From Pseudomonas sp. PDM16 (lineage in GTDB: Bacteria > Pseudomonadota > Gammaproteobacteria > Pseudomonadales > Pseudomonadaceae): 64,000 nt of DNA. Under the pieces are notes generated by a model that was given only the letters and a program-made list of their open reading frames with translations, did no database searches and had not been told where the DNA came from. The position numbers and the translations under genes are program-made. The stretch spans positions 248,001 through 312,000 of the forward strand of contig NZ_JACVAM010000001.1 of NCBI RefSeq assembly GCF_014851865.1. The letters are read 5' to 3'. Shown piece after piece: positions 49,647 to 58,103 of this stretch (positions within the stretch are counted from its first letter, which is position 1; the number at the start of each line of letters is the position of its first letter).

Positions 49647-50830
49647 CACAGACTACGAGTTCCCAGGCCCATGGCCTGGCGGGCGAACCAGCGCTTGGCT
49701 GGCGGCAACAGATCGAGGCCAAGCAGGCCTAGTGTGCGCCCGGCCACCAGCAGCGATTCGTCGCGGCCGAACAGACGGGTGACGCGGTCGGAGAAGCCGA
49801 CGGTCAGCGCCTGATCCTGGCTCTGCCGCTCCAGGTAGCGCTGCAGGCCGGCGAAATCGCCGGGTTGTTCGCCACCTGCCAGGAGGGTTTCGGCCAGGGC
49901 CTGTGCATCGCGCAGAGACAGGTTGAAGCCCTGCCCCGCCACTGGATGCAGGCTGTGCGCGGCGTTGCCGAGGATCACCAGGTGCGGGCGCACCTGCTCG
50001 GTAGCCTCCACCAGCGCCAGCGGGTATACATGCCGTGCGCCGACCTGGCGCAAGGCGCCGAGACGATAGCCGAAGGCCTGTTGCAGCTCGCCGAGGAACT
50101 CACGCTCGGGTATCCGCTGCAGGCGCTCGGCATCCACCGGCGGACGGGTCCAGACCAGTGCGCAGCGCTTGTCCGGCATTGGCAGCAGAGCCAGTGGGCC
50201 CTGTTCGGTGAAACGCTCGAAGGCCTGGCCAGCATGCCCTTCGGCCGGGGTGATATTGGCAATCAGTGCACTCTGGTCGTAGGGCGAGTGGCGTACGGCG
50301 ATGCCGAGCTGCTCGCGCAACCCGGAGCGACCGCCGTCGGCCAGCACGGCCAGGTCACAATCGAGGCGGGAGTCATCACCGAGGAACAGGCGGTAGCCAT
50401 CGTCCAGCGCCTCCATGCGGGTCACTTCCGCCGGGCAACGCCACTCGACCACTTCGGGGTCCAGGGCGCGCCACAGACAATGACCCATCCAGGCATTTTC
50501 CAGCACGTACCCCAGGGCTGGCACGCCTTCATCGGCGGCGGATAGGCGGGTAGCACCAAAGCGGCCCTGATCGGAAACCTGGATCTGGGTGATGGCCTCG
50601 GCCCGCTCGGCCAGTGCTGGCCAGAGGCCGAGGCGCTCGAATATCTGCCGGCTGCCGTAGGAAAGAGCACTGGAACGCGCGTCATAGCTGGGCTGCCAGG
50701 CATTGCCCGGAGCGAAGGGCTCGACCAATACGATACGCCAGCCGCGCGCGCGCGCCCCGGCCTGCAGTGCCAGAGCCAGGCTGGCGCCGACGAGACCACC
50801 ACCGACAATGGCGAGCTGAACGCGACTCAT
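49646..50830 (-). CDS. ubiH: 2-octaprenyl-6-methoxyphenol hydroxylase UbiH
   Basis: FAD monooxygenase of ubiquinone synthesis, 394 residues. The FAD motif is LAIVGGGLVGASLALALQ, the DG motif is DLAVLADGGRSGLREQ near residue 155, and the second FAD motif is VILGNAAHSLHPVAGQGFNLSL near 280, with Asn in place of the usual Asp as in E. coli UbiH. The start at MSRVQLAIV (50830) overlaps the pepP stop; a longer frame upstream lies inside pepP. The stop codon abuts the repeat element. Confidence 0.94.
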   Translation of the reverse strand: MSRVQLAIVGGGLVGASLALALQAGARARGWRIVLVEPFAPGNAWQPSYDARSSALSYGSRQIFERLGLWPALAERAEAITQIQVSDQGRFGATRLSAADEGVPALGYVLENAWMGHCLWRALDPEVVEWRCPAEVTRMEALDDGYRLFLGDDSRLDCDLAVLADGGRSGLREQLGIAVRHSPYDQSALIANITPAEGHAGQAFERFTEQGPLALLPMPDKRCALVWTRPPVDAERLQRIPEREFLGELQQAFGYRLGALRQVGARHVYPLALVEATEQVRPHLVILGNAAHSLHPVAGQGFNLSLRDAQALAETLLAGGEQPGDFAGLQRYLERQSQDQALTVGFSDRVTRLFGRDESLLVAGRTLGLLGLDLLPPAKRWFARQAMGLGTRSL

Positions 50831-52161
50831 CAGGCCGCCTGATGCGCAGCGGCCATCAGCGCCTCGATCTCGGCGACTGTCTTGGGCACGCCGTTGGTAA
50901 TGACCTCGCAACCAGTCTTGGTCACCAGCACATCATCTTCGATGCGCACGCCGATGCCACGCCACTTCTTCGCCACCTTGTCATTGTCGGTGGCGATATA
51001 GATGCCCGGCTCTACGGTCATGCTCATGCCTGGCTCGAGCACACGCCACTCGCCGCCGACCTTGTAGTCGCCGACGTCGTGCACATCCATCCCCAGCCAG
51101 TGGCCAGCGCGGTGCATGTAGAAGGGCTTGTAGGCCTCCGCCGCGATCAGTTCCTCGACGTCACCATCGAGCAGCCCCAGCTCCACCAGGCCTGCAGTGA
51201 TCACCTGCACGGTTGCCTCGTGCGCCTCGTTCCAGTGCTTGCCTGGAGCGATGTGCTTGAACGCTTCCTCGTTGGCCTGGAGCACCAGCTCGTAGATGGC
51301 CTTCTGCTCGGGCGAGAACTTGCCGTTGACCGGGAAGGTACGGGTGATGTCGCTGGCGTAGCAGTCGATCTCGCAACCGGCGTCGATCAGCACCAGATCA
51401 CCATCCTTCAACGGGGCGTCGTTCTCGCGATAGTGCAGGATGCAGGCGTTCCTGCCCGCGGCGACGATGGAGCCGTAGGCCGGCATCTTCGCGCCGCCCT
51501 TGCGGAACTCGTAGTCCAGTTCGGCTTCCAGGTGGTATTCGAATAGTCCGGCGCGGCTGGCCTGCATGGCCCGGACATGAGCCCGCGCGCTGATCTCAGC
51601 GGCCTCTTTCATCACCTTGGCCTCCGCCGCGCTCTTGTACAGACGCATATCGTGCAGCAGGTGGTCGAGGGCGACGAACTCGTTAGGTGGAATCGCTCCC
51701 TGGCGCGCTTTCGAACGGATCACGTTGACCCACTCCATCAGCCGATGATCGAACTCCTGATGCGTCCCGATCGCATAGTAGACGCGCTCGCGCCCCTCGA
51801 TCAGGCCGGGCAGGATGTCGTCGATATCACTGATAGGGAAGGCATCGTCAGCTCCGTACTGCGCGATCGCGCCATCCTGGCCGGCACGCAGGCCGTCCCA
51901 CAGCTCGCGTTCGGGATCCCGCTCGCGGCAGAACAATACGTACTCGCCATGCTCACGCCCTGGAATCAGGGCTAGCACCGCTTCCGGCTCGGGGAAGCCG
52001 GTGAGGTACTGGAAATCACTGTCCTGGCGGTAGACATGCTCGACATCACGGTTACGGATATACACCGGAGCGGCCGGTAGGATGGCGATACTGTTGGGCT
52101 CCATCTGCTCCATCAGCGCCTTGCGCCGACGGGCATATTCCGCCTTGGGGATACTGACCAT
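50830..52161 (-). CDS. pepP: Xaa-Pro aminopeptidase
   Basis: M24B metallopeptidase of 443 residues that removes N-terminal residues before proline. The five metal ligands of the pita-bread fold are visible: two Asp in VLIDAGCEIDCYASDITRTF, His in RAGHWLGMDVHD, Glu in TVEPGIYI, and Glu in GVRIEDDVLVT. The N-terminal aminopeptidase P domain begins IPKAEYARRRKALMEQM. ubiH begins inside its stop codon, and ygfB ends nine bases upstream of its start. The ygfB-pepP-ubiH-ubiI order is also found in E. coli. Confidence 0.96.
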   Translation of the reverse strand: MVSIPKAEYARRRKALMEQMEPNSIAILPAAPVYIRNRDVEHVYRQDSDFQYLTGFPEPEAVLALIPGREHGEYVLFCRERDPERELWDGLRAGQDGAIAQYGADDAFPISDIDDILPGLIEGRERVYYAIGTHQEFDHRLMEWVNVIRSKARQGAIPPNEFVALDHLLHDMRLYKSAAEAKVMKEAAEISARAHVRAMQASRAGLFEYHLEAELDYEFRKGGAKMPAYGSIVAAGRNACILHYRENDAPLKDGDLVLIDAGCEIDCYASDITRTFPVNGKFSPEQKAIYELVLQANEEAFKHIAPGKHWNEAHEATVQVITAGLVELGLLDGDVEELIAAEAYKPFYMHRAGHWLGMDVHDVGDYKVGGEWRVLEPGMSMTVEPGIYIATDNDKVAKKWRGIGVRIEDDVLVTKTGCEVITNGVPKTVAEIEALMAAAHQAA

Positions 52162-52170
52162 GACTCGACC

Positions 52171-52725
52171 TTAATGCAGGGAAGGTTTCGGCTCAGGCAC
52201 GGCAGCCTTGCCACACTCGGCGAACAGCAGCAGCGGAGCCACGCGTAGGTATTCCATCACTTCCATATAGTCGCTCTCGCCATCCTCGGACTCCTCCAAG
52301 GCACTTTGCACCTGGGCGATCGCAGAAAGATCCTGCAGCACTTCCATCGCCTCGGCGCTCAGGGCAGCGTTGCCGAGAATCATGCCGAAACCGTCCAGGA
52401 AGCCCTGGCACCACTGGCCTAGCGCCTTGGCCCGCTCGGCCAATGGCTCATCGTCGCCGGGCAGCAGCAGAACGACCGTGATGTCGTTGCCGGACAGCTC
52501 GCCCTTGACCATCTCCTGCAGGCCTACCAGGGCCTGGCGCACGTTGTCGGACGGCTCGGCACCGAGCAGCTCGACCGCATCGGCAATCCAGGCATCGGCG
52601 TCGAAGCCGGCACCAGCGCAGCTACGGCCAAGCAGCAGGCCGTGCAGTTCGGCCGGGGAAACGGGTTTGCCGGTGCTCGCCAGCAAGGCAGCGAAGGCGG
52701 TGTAAGGGGAATTCGACATGGACAT
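52171..52725 (-). CDS. ygfB: YgfB/YecA family protein (UPF0149)
   Basis: All-helical protein of 184 residues in UPF0149. Typical segments are [30 protein letters not shown] near residue 113, and [19 protein letters not shown] at the end. In P. aeruginosa a YgfB protein has been linked to control of the AmpDh3 peptidoglycan amidase and beta-lactam resistance. It heads the minus-strand run into pepP and is divergent from the small coiled-coil gene before zapA. Two adjacent in-frame ATGs (52725 and 52719) are equally possible. Confidence 0.9.
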   Translation of the reverse strand: MSMSNSPYTAFAALLASTGKPVSPAELHGLLLGRSCAGAGFDADAWIADAVELLGAEPSDNVRQALVGLQEMVKGELSGNDITVVLLLPGDDEPLAERAKALGQWCQGFLDGFGMILGNAALSAEAMEVLQDLSAIAQVQSALEESEDGESDYMEVMEYLRVAPLLLFAECGKAAVPEPKPSLH

Positions 52726-52882
52726 GGCAGCTAGGCGCTGAAACGCGCAATCTCTAGAATGGAAGCCTCGTATCCTAGGGCCTGCAGCCCGTGGTTTCCA
52801 CCGCATCGTTGCCGCACGCTGCTTGCAGCCACCTCCCTGCGATCCTTTATAGTGCCCAGATCACTGCCCAGGTATGGAGTCG

Positions 52883-53092
52883 ATGGATAACCCCGAACTG
52901 CAAGCCCTAACAGGCAAACTGGAACTACTGATCCAGCGCGTCGAGCAGCTCAAGACGCAGAATCGCTCTTTGCTCGCGGCCGAGAAGACGTGGCGGGAAG
53001 AACGCGCCCATCTGATCGAAAAGAACGAAATGGCCCGGCAGAAGGTCGAAGCGATGATTTCGCGCCTGAAAGCCCTGGAGCAGGACTCATGA
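52883..53092 (+). CDS. Small coiled-coil protein upstream of zapA (TIGR02449-type)
   Basis: Protein of 69 residues, almost entirely one amphipathic helix (LTGKLELLIQRVEQLKTQN through EKNEMARQKVEAMISRLKAL), so a coiled coil. It matches the small family always found before zapA in gamma-proteobacteria, of unknown function but plausibly linked to division. I start at MDNPELQ; an in-frame ATG three codons earlier is possible. Its stop overlaps the zapA start (ATGA), implying coupled translation. Confidence 0.85.
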   Translation: MDNPELQALTGKLELLIQRVEQLKTQNRSLLAAEKTWREERAHLIEKNEMARQKVEAMISRLKALEQDS

Positions 53093-53403
53093 CCCAGTCG
53101 AACACCGTAACCGTGCATATCCTCGACAAGGAATATTGCATCACCTGCCCGGCGGACGAGCGCGCCAATCTGGAAAGCGCCGCGCGCTACCTGGATGGCA
53201 AGATGCGCGAGATCCGCTCCGGTGGCAAAGTCATCGGCGCGGATCGCGTAGCGGTGATGGCTGCTCTGAACATCACCCACGATCTGCTGCACAAGCAGCA
53301 GCGTCTGGATCAGGAAGCCAGCGCCACCCGCGAACAGGTACGTGACCTGCTCGGTCGGGTCGACTCTGCCCTGTCCGCCGATCTGGATGGCCACTCGCAC
53401 TGA
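53089..53403 (+). CDS. zapA: Cell division protein ZapA
   Basis: FtsZ-ring stabilising protein of 104 residues. The N-terminal globular part is NTVTVHILDKEYCITCPADE, followed by ARYLDGKMREIR and VMAALNITHDLL, then a C-terminal coiled coil. The ATG overlaps the preceding stop. The 6S RNA promoter begins at its stop codon, an arrangement widespread in gamma-proteobacteria. Confidence 0.95.
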   Translation: MTQSNTVTVHILDKEYCITCPADERANLESAARYLDGKMREIRSGGKVIGADRVAVMAALNITHDLLHKQQRLDQEASATREQVRDLLGRVDSALSADLDGHSH

Positions 53404-53430
53404 TTGCAGAGCGGTCGAATGGGGTATACT
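53404..53430 (+). promoter_or_regulatory. Promoter of the 6S RNA gene
   Basis: TATACT at 53425-53430 with a weaker TTGCAG at 53404-53409 (15-base spacing). The -10 is followed seven bases later by the predicted 5' end of 6S RNA. Confidence 0.55.
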
Positions 53431-53436
53431 CGGTCC

Positions 53437-53620
53437 CGAGCTCCCTGGTGTGTTGGCCAGTCGGTGATGTCCCTGAGCCGATACGCACAACCACGGGGGT
53501 TGCCAGCGGGGCCGGTGTGCATGTCCGCCTGACGGAAAGCCTTAACGCCTCCTGCAATCTCCACCTTGAACTTTCGGGTTCAAGGGCTAACCCGACAGCG
53601 GCACGACCGGGGAGTCCCGA
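53437..53620 (+). ncRNA. ssrS: 6S RNA
   Basis: Regulatory RNA that binds sigma70 RNA polymerase in stationary phase. About 184 bases matching the E. coli 6S pattern: GTTGGCCAGTC, CCCTGAGCCGATA, then GGTGTGCATGTCCG in the apical half. AAGCCTTAA, then CACCTTGAAC with TTCAAGGG, and GGCGGCAC-like GCGGCACG lead to the closing stem. The two ends pair (GAGCTCCCTGG near 53439 with CCGGGGAGTC near 53608). It lies between zapA and the 5-formyl-THF cyclo-ligase gene, the classical ssrS position. The exact ends are estimated. Confidence 0.9.
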
Positions 53621-53625
53621 ATTCA

Positions 53626-54225
53626 ATGATCCTGGCTGGTGATCTATCCCGTGCGGCCCTACGCCGCCAGCTCCGCCAGGCTCGCCGCAATCTCTCCCCC
53701 CTGCAACAGCGGCATGCCGCCCGCTGCCTCTACCGGCAGCTGGTGCAACACCCACTGTTTCGGCGCTCCCGCCACATCGCTCTGTACCTGCCCAATGATG
53801 GCGAGATCGACCCACGCCTACTGCTGAGTGAAGCCCAGCGCCGGGGCAAGGCCACCTATCTGCCGGTACTCAACGCTTGGCCTCGCACCCAAATGAGGTT
53901 CCAGCGAGTGCGCGCAAACGAGTCGATGGTGCGCAACCGTTTTCAGATCAATGAGCCGCGAGCGAATCCAGCACGCCAACGCAAGGTCTGGGCGCTGGAC
54001 CTGGTGCTGATGCCGCTGGTGGGCTTCGATCTATACGGAGGGCGTCTGGGTATGGGCGGGGGATTCTATGATCGGAGCCTGGCCTACCAGCGCGTGCGCA
54101 AAAATTGGCACAAACCGACGCTTATTGGCGTAGCTCATGAGTGCCAGCAGGTGGACAGACTAACCCTGGCGAGCTGGGACATACGACTCGGCGCAGTGGT
54201 GACGAATCGGCGTTGGTACGCCTGA
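53626..54225 (+). CDS. fthC: 5-formyltetrahydrofolate cyclo-ligase
   Basis: Converts 5-formyl-THF to 5,10-methenyl-THF with ATP; 199 residues. Motifs are RRQLRQARRNLSP at the N-terminus, IALYLPNDGEIDPRLL, LVLMPLVGFDLYGGRLGMGGGFYDR near residue 125 (phosphate-binding loop), and the C-terminal IGVAHECQQVDRL. The start is ATG at 53626; an upstream in-frame ATG at 53566 lies inside the 6S RNA and is rejected. The E. coli homologue ygfA is co-transcribed with 6S RNA, and the same is likely here. Confidence 0.94.
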   Translation: MILAGDLSRAALRRQLRQARRNLSPLQQRHAARCLYRQLVQHPLFRRSRHIALYLPNDGEIDPRLLLSEAQRRGKATYLPVLNAWPRTQMRFQRVRANESMVRNRFQINEPRANPARQRKVWALDLVLMPLVGFDLYGGRLGMGGGFYDRSLAYQRVRKNWHKPTLIGVAHECQQVDRLTLASWDIRLGAVVTNRRWYA

Positions 54226-54267
54226 GGAAGCGAAGCCGCCGCACTCCCTGCGGCGACATCAGCGGCG

Positions 54268-54396
54268 TTACTCCTGGCTCTGGCTGACCGGCGGGTTGCC
54301 CTGCCGGTCCCATAGCCCCTGCGTGTAACCTGTGGTAACCATCCCCAGGCTGAACAGAATGACCAGGACCCACAATAGATCTGGCTTGCGTTTCAT
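54268..54396 (-). CDS. 42-residue single-span membrane protein
   Basis: Very short gene with a strong ribosome site (GGGGGAGG, seven bases before the ATG). The product starts MKRKPDLLWVLVILFSLGMV, has one membrane helix at about residues 7-24, then a polar tail with GLWDRQGNPP and a stop after SQSQE. The Lys/Arg start and single helix suggest an inner-membrane miniprotein. I believe similar small proteins occur in other Pseudomonas but know no function. It is convergent with fthC and divergent from the EVE gene. Confidence 0.7.
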   Translation of the reverse strand: MKRKPDLLWVLVILFSLGMVTTGYTQGLWDRQGNPPVSQSQE

Positions 54397-54597
54397 CGAG
54401 TTGCCTCCCCCTTTCGGCACACTGCTTCTATTTACCGGTGGCGGTGTTTTTATTGGCCGTTACGGCGGCGCCTGGCTTGGGGCTTCGAGCCATCATGAGA
54501 TGGCAGAGACCCCAATATTTTATGACGTCATCCGGCAGTCAGTTGCGGGAACGATTTTCAGTACCCGCGAAAGGACCGGCAAACAGGAGCAAAGTTC

Positions 54598-55047
54598 ATG
54601 CCTTATTGGCTGATGAAATCCGAACCCGATGAACTGTCCATCCACCATCTGCAGAAACTGGGACGAGCGCGATGGGATGGGGTGCGAAACTACCAGGCAC
54701 GCAACTTCCTGCGTAGCATGCAGGAGAGCGATCTGTTCTTTTTCTACCACTCCAGCTGCCCGGAGCCAGGCATAGCCGGGATCGCCCGCATCGCTGGCCC
54801 GACCTACCCGGACCCCACTGCCCTGGACCCACAAAGCCCCTACCACGACCCCAAGGCCAACGCCGAGAAGAATCCCTGGAGTGCGCTGGATGTGGAGTTC
54901 GTCGAGGCGTTCGAGCAGGTGCTGCCACTGGCCCGCCTGCGCGACAACCCGGCACTCGTCGGGCTGTCGCTGGTGCAACGCGGCAGCCGTCTCTCCGTGA
55001 TGCCGGTCAGCGAGGCGCAATGGCAGGCGATTCTCGCCATGCGTTGA
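54598..55047 (+). CDS. EVE-domain protein
   Basis: Protein of 149 residues consisting of one EVE domain, related to thymocyte nuclear protein 1 and the PUA-like superfamily. Clear motifs are YWLMKSEPDELSIHHL at the N-terminus, WDGVRNYQARNFLRSM near residue 26, and FFYHSSCPEPGIAGIARI. EVE domains bind modified nucleotides in DNA or RNA; here it stands alone without nuclease or methylase partners, so a housekeeping role is more likely than defence. AGGAG precedes the ATG. Confidence 0.92.
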   Translation: MPYWLMKSEPDELSIHHLQKLGRARWDGVRNYQARNFLRSMQESDLFFFYHSSCPEPGIAGIARIAGPTYPDPTALDPQSPYHDPKANAEKNPWSALDVEFVEAFEQVLPLARLRDNPALVGLSLVQRGSRLSVMPVSEAQWQAILAMR

Positions 55048-55097
55048 GCCGCCATCGGCACTGTGCTATCACCATGACATAGCCTGCGGAGCCGATC

Positions 55098-56960
55098 ATG
55101 CGCGTACGATCCGTCTGGCCCGCGCGGGTGGCGCTGGCCCTTGTTTTCCTGGCGCTCAATCTGGCCAGCCTGATGCTCTGGCACCAGCTGAAGCAAGATC
55201 AGCAGGAGCGGGTAGATGAGCGAGTCAGCTACGAAGCTCACAGCCTGGCACGCCAGCTGGAGTCGACGCTGCACACGGAAGTGGAGAGCCTGGGGCGCAT
55301 CGCCCGCCTGTGGAACAGCCTCGGGCGATTGCCCCGCGACAGTTGGGAACACGAGGCGGAGCTGGCCCTCGCGGACTTCCCCGCCTATCAGTCGGTGCAA
55401 TGGGTCGGAGCGGACCTGCAGATGCGCTGGCTGCTGCCCCTGCTCGGCAACGAGGCCGCGGTCAACTTCCGTCTGACCCCTGACCATCCCAACTACCCGC
55501 TGGCCATGCAGGCCAGGGTGAGTGGTGAACAACGCTTCTCCAACAGCTTTCCACTGGTCCAGGGTGGCCGGGGATTCATTCTCTACACCCCCCTCTACCT
55601 GCAGGATGTCCAGGGCAGGAAGCAGTTCGATGGATTCCTGCAAGGCGTGTTCCGTGTCGAGCCACTGATGGATGAGCTGCTATCCCAGCTCGACCGCGGA
55701 AGCTTCGGCGTGCGGTTGCTGGAGAACGACCAGAGCCTGTACAGCTATGAGCATCCCGACACCCAGCCGCAGATGTCCCGCGAGGTAGAGCTACACTTGC
55801 TCAACAATGACACCTTCAGTCTCCAACTGAGCCCTACAGCCACTCTGTTGCGCAACCTTGATACCCCGCTGCCGGAAGTGGTTTTGGGAAGCGGTCTGGC
55901 CATCAGCCTCCTGCTGGTGGCGGCTCTGGCGCTTGCCCTGGAAAACGCACGACGCGCCGGTGCCATGCAGCAGGCCAACATCCTCCTGCAGGAAGAAGCC
56001 GACCTGCGTGAAGAAACCGAGCGACGCCTGCGTGACAGCAGTGAGCGCTTGCAACTGGTACTGGACCTCACCGACTCCAGCCACGACAGCCTGTTCATCT
56101 TCGATACCAGCAGTCGCGAAGTACTGCACATGAACCAGGCAACCTACGCTGGCCTGGGCTACCGTGCCGAGCACTTCGCCCGGTTGCTGCGCGACAATCC
56201 CGAACAGCTACTGCCGGGCTTCCACACATGGCTGGAGGAAGCGCGCACGGCGCAGGGTGATAACCAGTCGCGGATATTCCAGCGCGAGCTGTGTCGGCGC
56301 GATGGCAGCCGCCAGCCGGCAGAGATCAACACTCAACTGGTCCAGCTGGGCGAGCGGGAATACCTGATCGCCGTATCCCGTGACAACAGCGAACGCCTCG
56401 CGTTGGAAGCCCGCCTGCAGCGCCTGTCGCAACTGGATGGCCTGACCGGGCTGTACAACCGGCGCTTCTTCGACCAGCAACTGCAGAGCGAATGGCGACG
56501 CCTGCGCCGCATCGGCGCACCACTGACATTGCTGATGCTGGATATCGATCACTTCAAGGCGTTCAACGACAGCCTTGGCCACCTCGCCGGCGATGATGCA
56601 CTGCGTCAGGTTGGCGAGATTCTGCAGAGCAGTCTGCAACGCGAAGGCGACGTGGCCTGTCGCTACGGCGGCGAGGAGTTCGCGATGATCCTGGCCAATA
56701 CCGCACAGGATGGCGGCGAGCATGTGGCGAGAAGAGTCCACGACCTGGTCGCGGAGCTGGCCATCGCCCATCCCGCCAGCCCCGTCGGGCGCCTGACGCT
56801 TAGCATAGGCCTGGCGGTGGCCGAGCCAGTCGGCGAAGAGCAGCCGTGGGACCTGGTGGCGCGCAGTGACCGCGCGCTGTACGAAGCCAAGCATCAGGGT
56901 CGGAATCGTACGCACGTCTGGAATCCTGACCAGACGGGCAACGGCAAGCCACGCGTTTGA
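55098..56960 (+). CDS. Sensor diguanylate cyclase with periplasmic CHASE-like domain
   Basis: Membrane protein of 620 residues. One helix at about 8-30 is followed by a periplasmic sensor of about 220 residues resembling a CHASE domain (FPAYQSVQWVGADLQMRW). A second helix lies at about 256-278, then a coiled coil, a PAS domain (about 310-425) and a GGDEF domain. The active site is GGEEF at 524-528 and MLDIDHFKAFND is intact, so active cyclic-di-GMP synthesis is expected. The position immediately ahead of an export operon, 78 bases away, may be coincidence. Confidence 0.92.
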   Translation: MRVRSVWPARVALALVFLALNLASLMLWHQLKQDQQERVDERVSYEAHSLARQLESTLHTEVESLGRIARLWNSLGRLPRDSWEHEAELALADFPAYQSVQWVGADLQMRWLLPLLGNEAAVNFRLTPDHPNYPLAMQARVSGEQRFSNSFPLVQGGRGFILYTPLYLQDVQGRKQFDGFLQGVFRVEPLMDELLSQLDRGSFGVRLLENDQSLYSYEHPDTQPQMSREVELHLLNNDTFSLQLSPTATLLRNLDTPLPEVVLGSGLAISLLLVAALALALENARRAGAMQQANILLQEEADLREETERRLRDSSERLQLVLDLTDSSHDSLFIFDTSSREVLHMNQATYAGLGYRAEHFARLLRDNPEQLLPGFHTWLEEARTAQGDNQSRIFQRELCRRDGSRQPAEINTQLVQLGEREYLIAVSRDNSERLALEARLQRLSQLDGLTGLYNRRFFDQQLQSEWRRLRRIGAPLTLLMLDIDHFKAFNDSLGHLAGDDALRQVGEILQSSLQREGDVACRYGGEEFAMILANTAQDGGEHVARRVHDLVAELAIAHPASPVGRLTLSIGLAVAEPVGEEQPWDLVARSDRALYEAKHQGRNRTHVWNPDQTGNGKPRV

Positions 56961-57038
56961 CCTGAGTCACTCCGCCACAGGGGCAAGCGGAAGAGAATGG
57001 AAGCCTGCTAATCATCCGCCCACAGAAGGGAAGCCAAG

Positions 57039-58103
57039 ATGAAAGTGCAACGCACCCTACCCTATCTGATCGCAACCGGCGTCGTCCTGATTGGCACCAT
57101 TGCCTGGTGGCAGCTCCGCCCGGCAGGACTGGGTGAAGGCTTCGCCAGCGGTAACGGCCGTATCGAAGCGACGGAGGTGGACGTCGCCACCAAGCTGGCC
57201 GGGCGCATCGCCAGCGTCGAGGTCGACGAAGGCGATTTCGTCGAGCCCGGGCAAGTCCTCGCACTCATGGACACCCAGGTATTGGAAGCCCAGCTGGCCC
57301 AGGCCCGAGCGCAATTGAAACAGACAGAGAACGGCCGCATCACCGCCACCAGCCAGATCAGCCTGCGCGAGAGCGAAAAACTCAGCGCCGAGGCCGTGGT
57401 GCGCCAGCGCCAGGCCGAACTGGACGCGGCGCGCAAGCGTCATACGCGCAGTGCCACCCTGGTCAAGCGCAATGCCATGGCCCAGCAGCAACTGGATGAC
57501 GACCTGGCACGCCTGCAAAGCGCCGAAGCGGCGCTGGCCGCGGCCCGCGCACAGGTCAGCTCGGCCGCCGCCGGTATCGCCGCCGCCCAGTCCCAGGCGA
57601 CCGAGGCGGAGTCCGCCATCGAGGCCGCTCGCGCCAGCGTCGATCGCCTGTTAGCCGACATCGACGACAGCCGGCTCAAGGCGCCACGTGCCGGCCGCGT
57701 GCAGTATCGCGTCGCGCAGCCCGGCGAGGTGCTCGGCGCAGGAGGCAAGGTCCTCAACCTGGTCGATCTCACCGACGTCTACATGACCTTCTTCCTGCCC
57801 GAGCGTCAGGCCGGACGGGTGGCGCTCGACAGCGAAGTACGCCTGGTGATCGATGCTGCGCCCCAGTACGTGATTCCGGCCAGGGTCAGCTACGTCGCTA
57901 GCGTCGCCCAGTTCACGCCGAAGACGGTGGAGACCGCCAGTGAGCGTGAGAAACTGATGTTCCGGGTCAAGGCGCGTATCGATCCCGGGCTGTTGCAGAA
58001 GCATCTGCAGCAGGTGAAGACTGGAGTGCCCGGCATGGCCTACCTGCGGCTTGACCCTGCCCTCGAGTGGCCCGAGTTCCTGACGATCAAGGTACCGCAA
58101 TGA
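57039..58103 (+). CDS. HlyD/EmrA-type membrane fusion protein
   Basis: Periplasmic adaptor of 354 residues with an N-terminal signal anchor (about 8-24). A biotinyl-lipoyl-like half ([20 protein letters not shown]) is followed by a long alpha-helical hairpin (about 75-210, alanine/glutamine-rich) and a second half ([19 protein letters not shown]). It is first of three coupled genes: its stop overlaps the start of the ABC fusion gene. Together they form a YhiI-YhiH-YhhJ-like exporter; the substrate is unknown. Confidence 0.93.
   Translation: MKVQRTLPYLIATGVVLIGTIAWWQLRPAGLGEGFASGNGRIEATEVDVATKLAGRIASVEVDEGDFVEPGQVLALMDTQVLEAQLAQARAQLKQTENGRITATSQISLRESEKLSAEAVVRQRQAELDAARKRHTRSATLVKRNAMAQQQLDDDLARLQSAEAALAAARAQVSSAAAGIAAAQSQATEAESAIEAARASVDRLLADIDDSRLKAPRAGRVQYRVAQPGEVLGAGGKVLNLVDLTDVYMTFFLPERQAGRVALDSEVRLVIDAAPQYVIPARVSYVASVAQFTPKTVETASEREKLMFRVKARIDPGLLQKHLQQVKTGVPGMAYLRLDPALEWPEFLTIKVPQ

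Noticed and set aside
54598..55047. EVE-domain gene as part of a defence system
   Set aside because: EVE domains occur in defence contexts, but the neighbours here are housekeeping genes and there is no nuclease, methylase or helicase partner.
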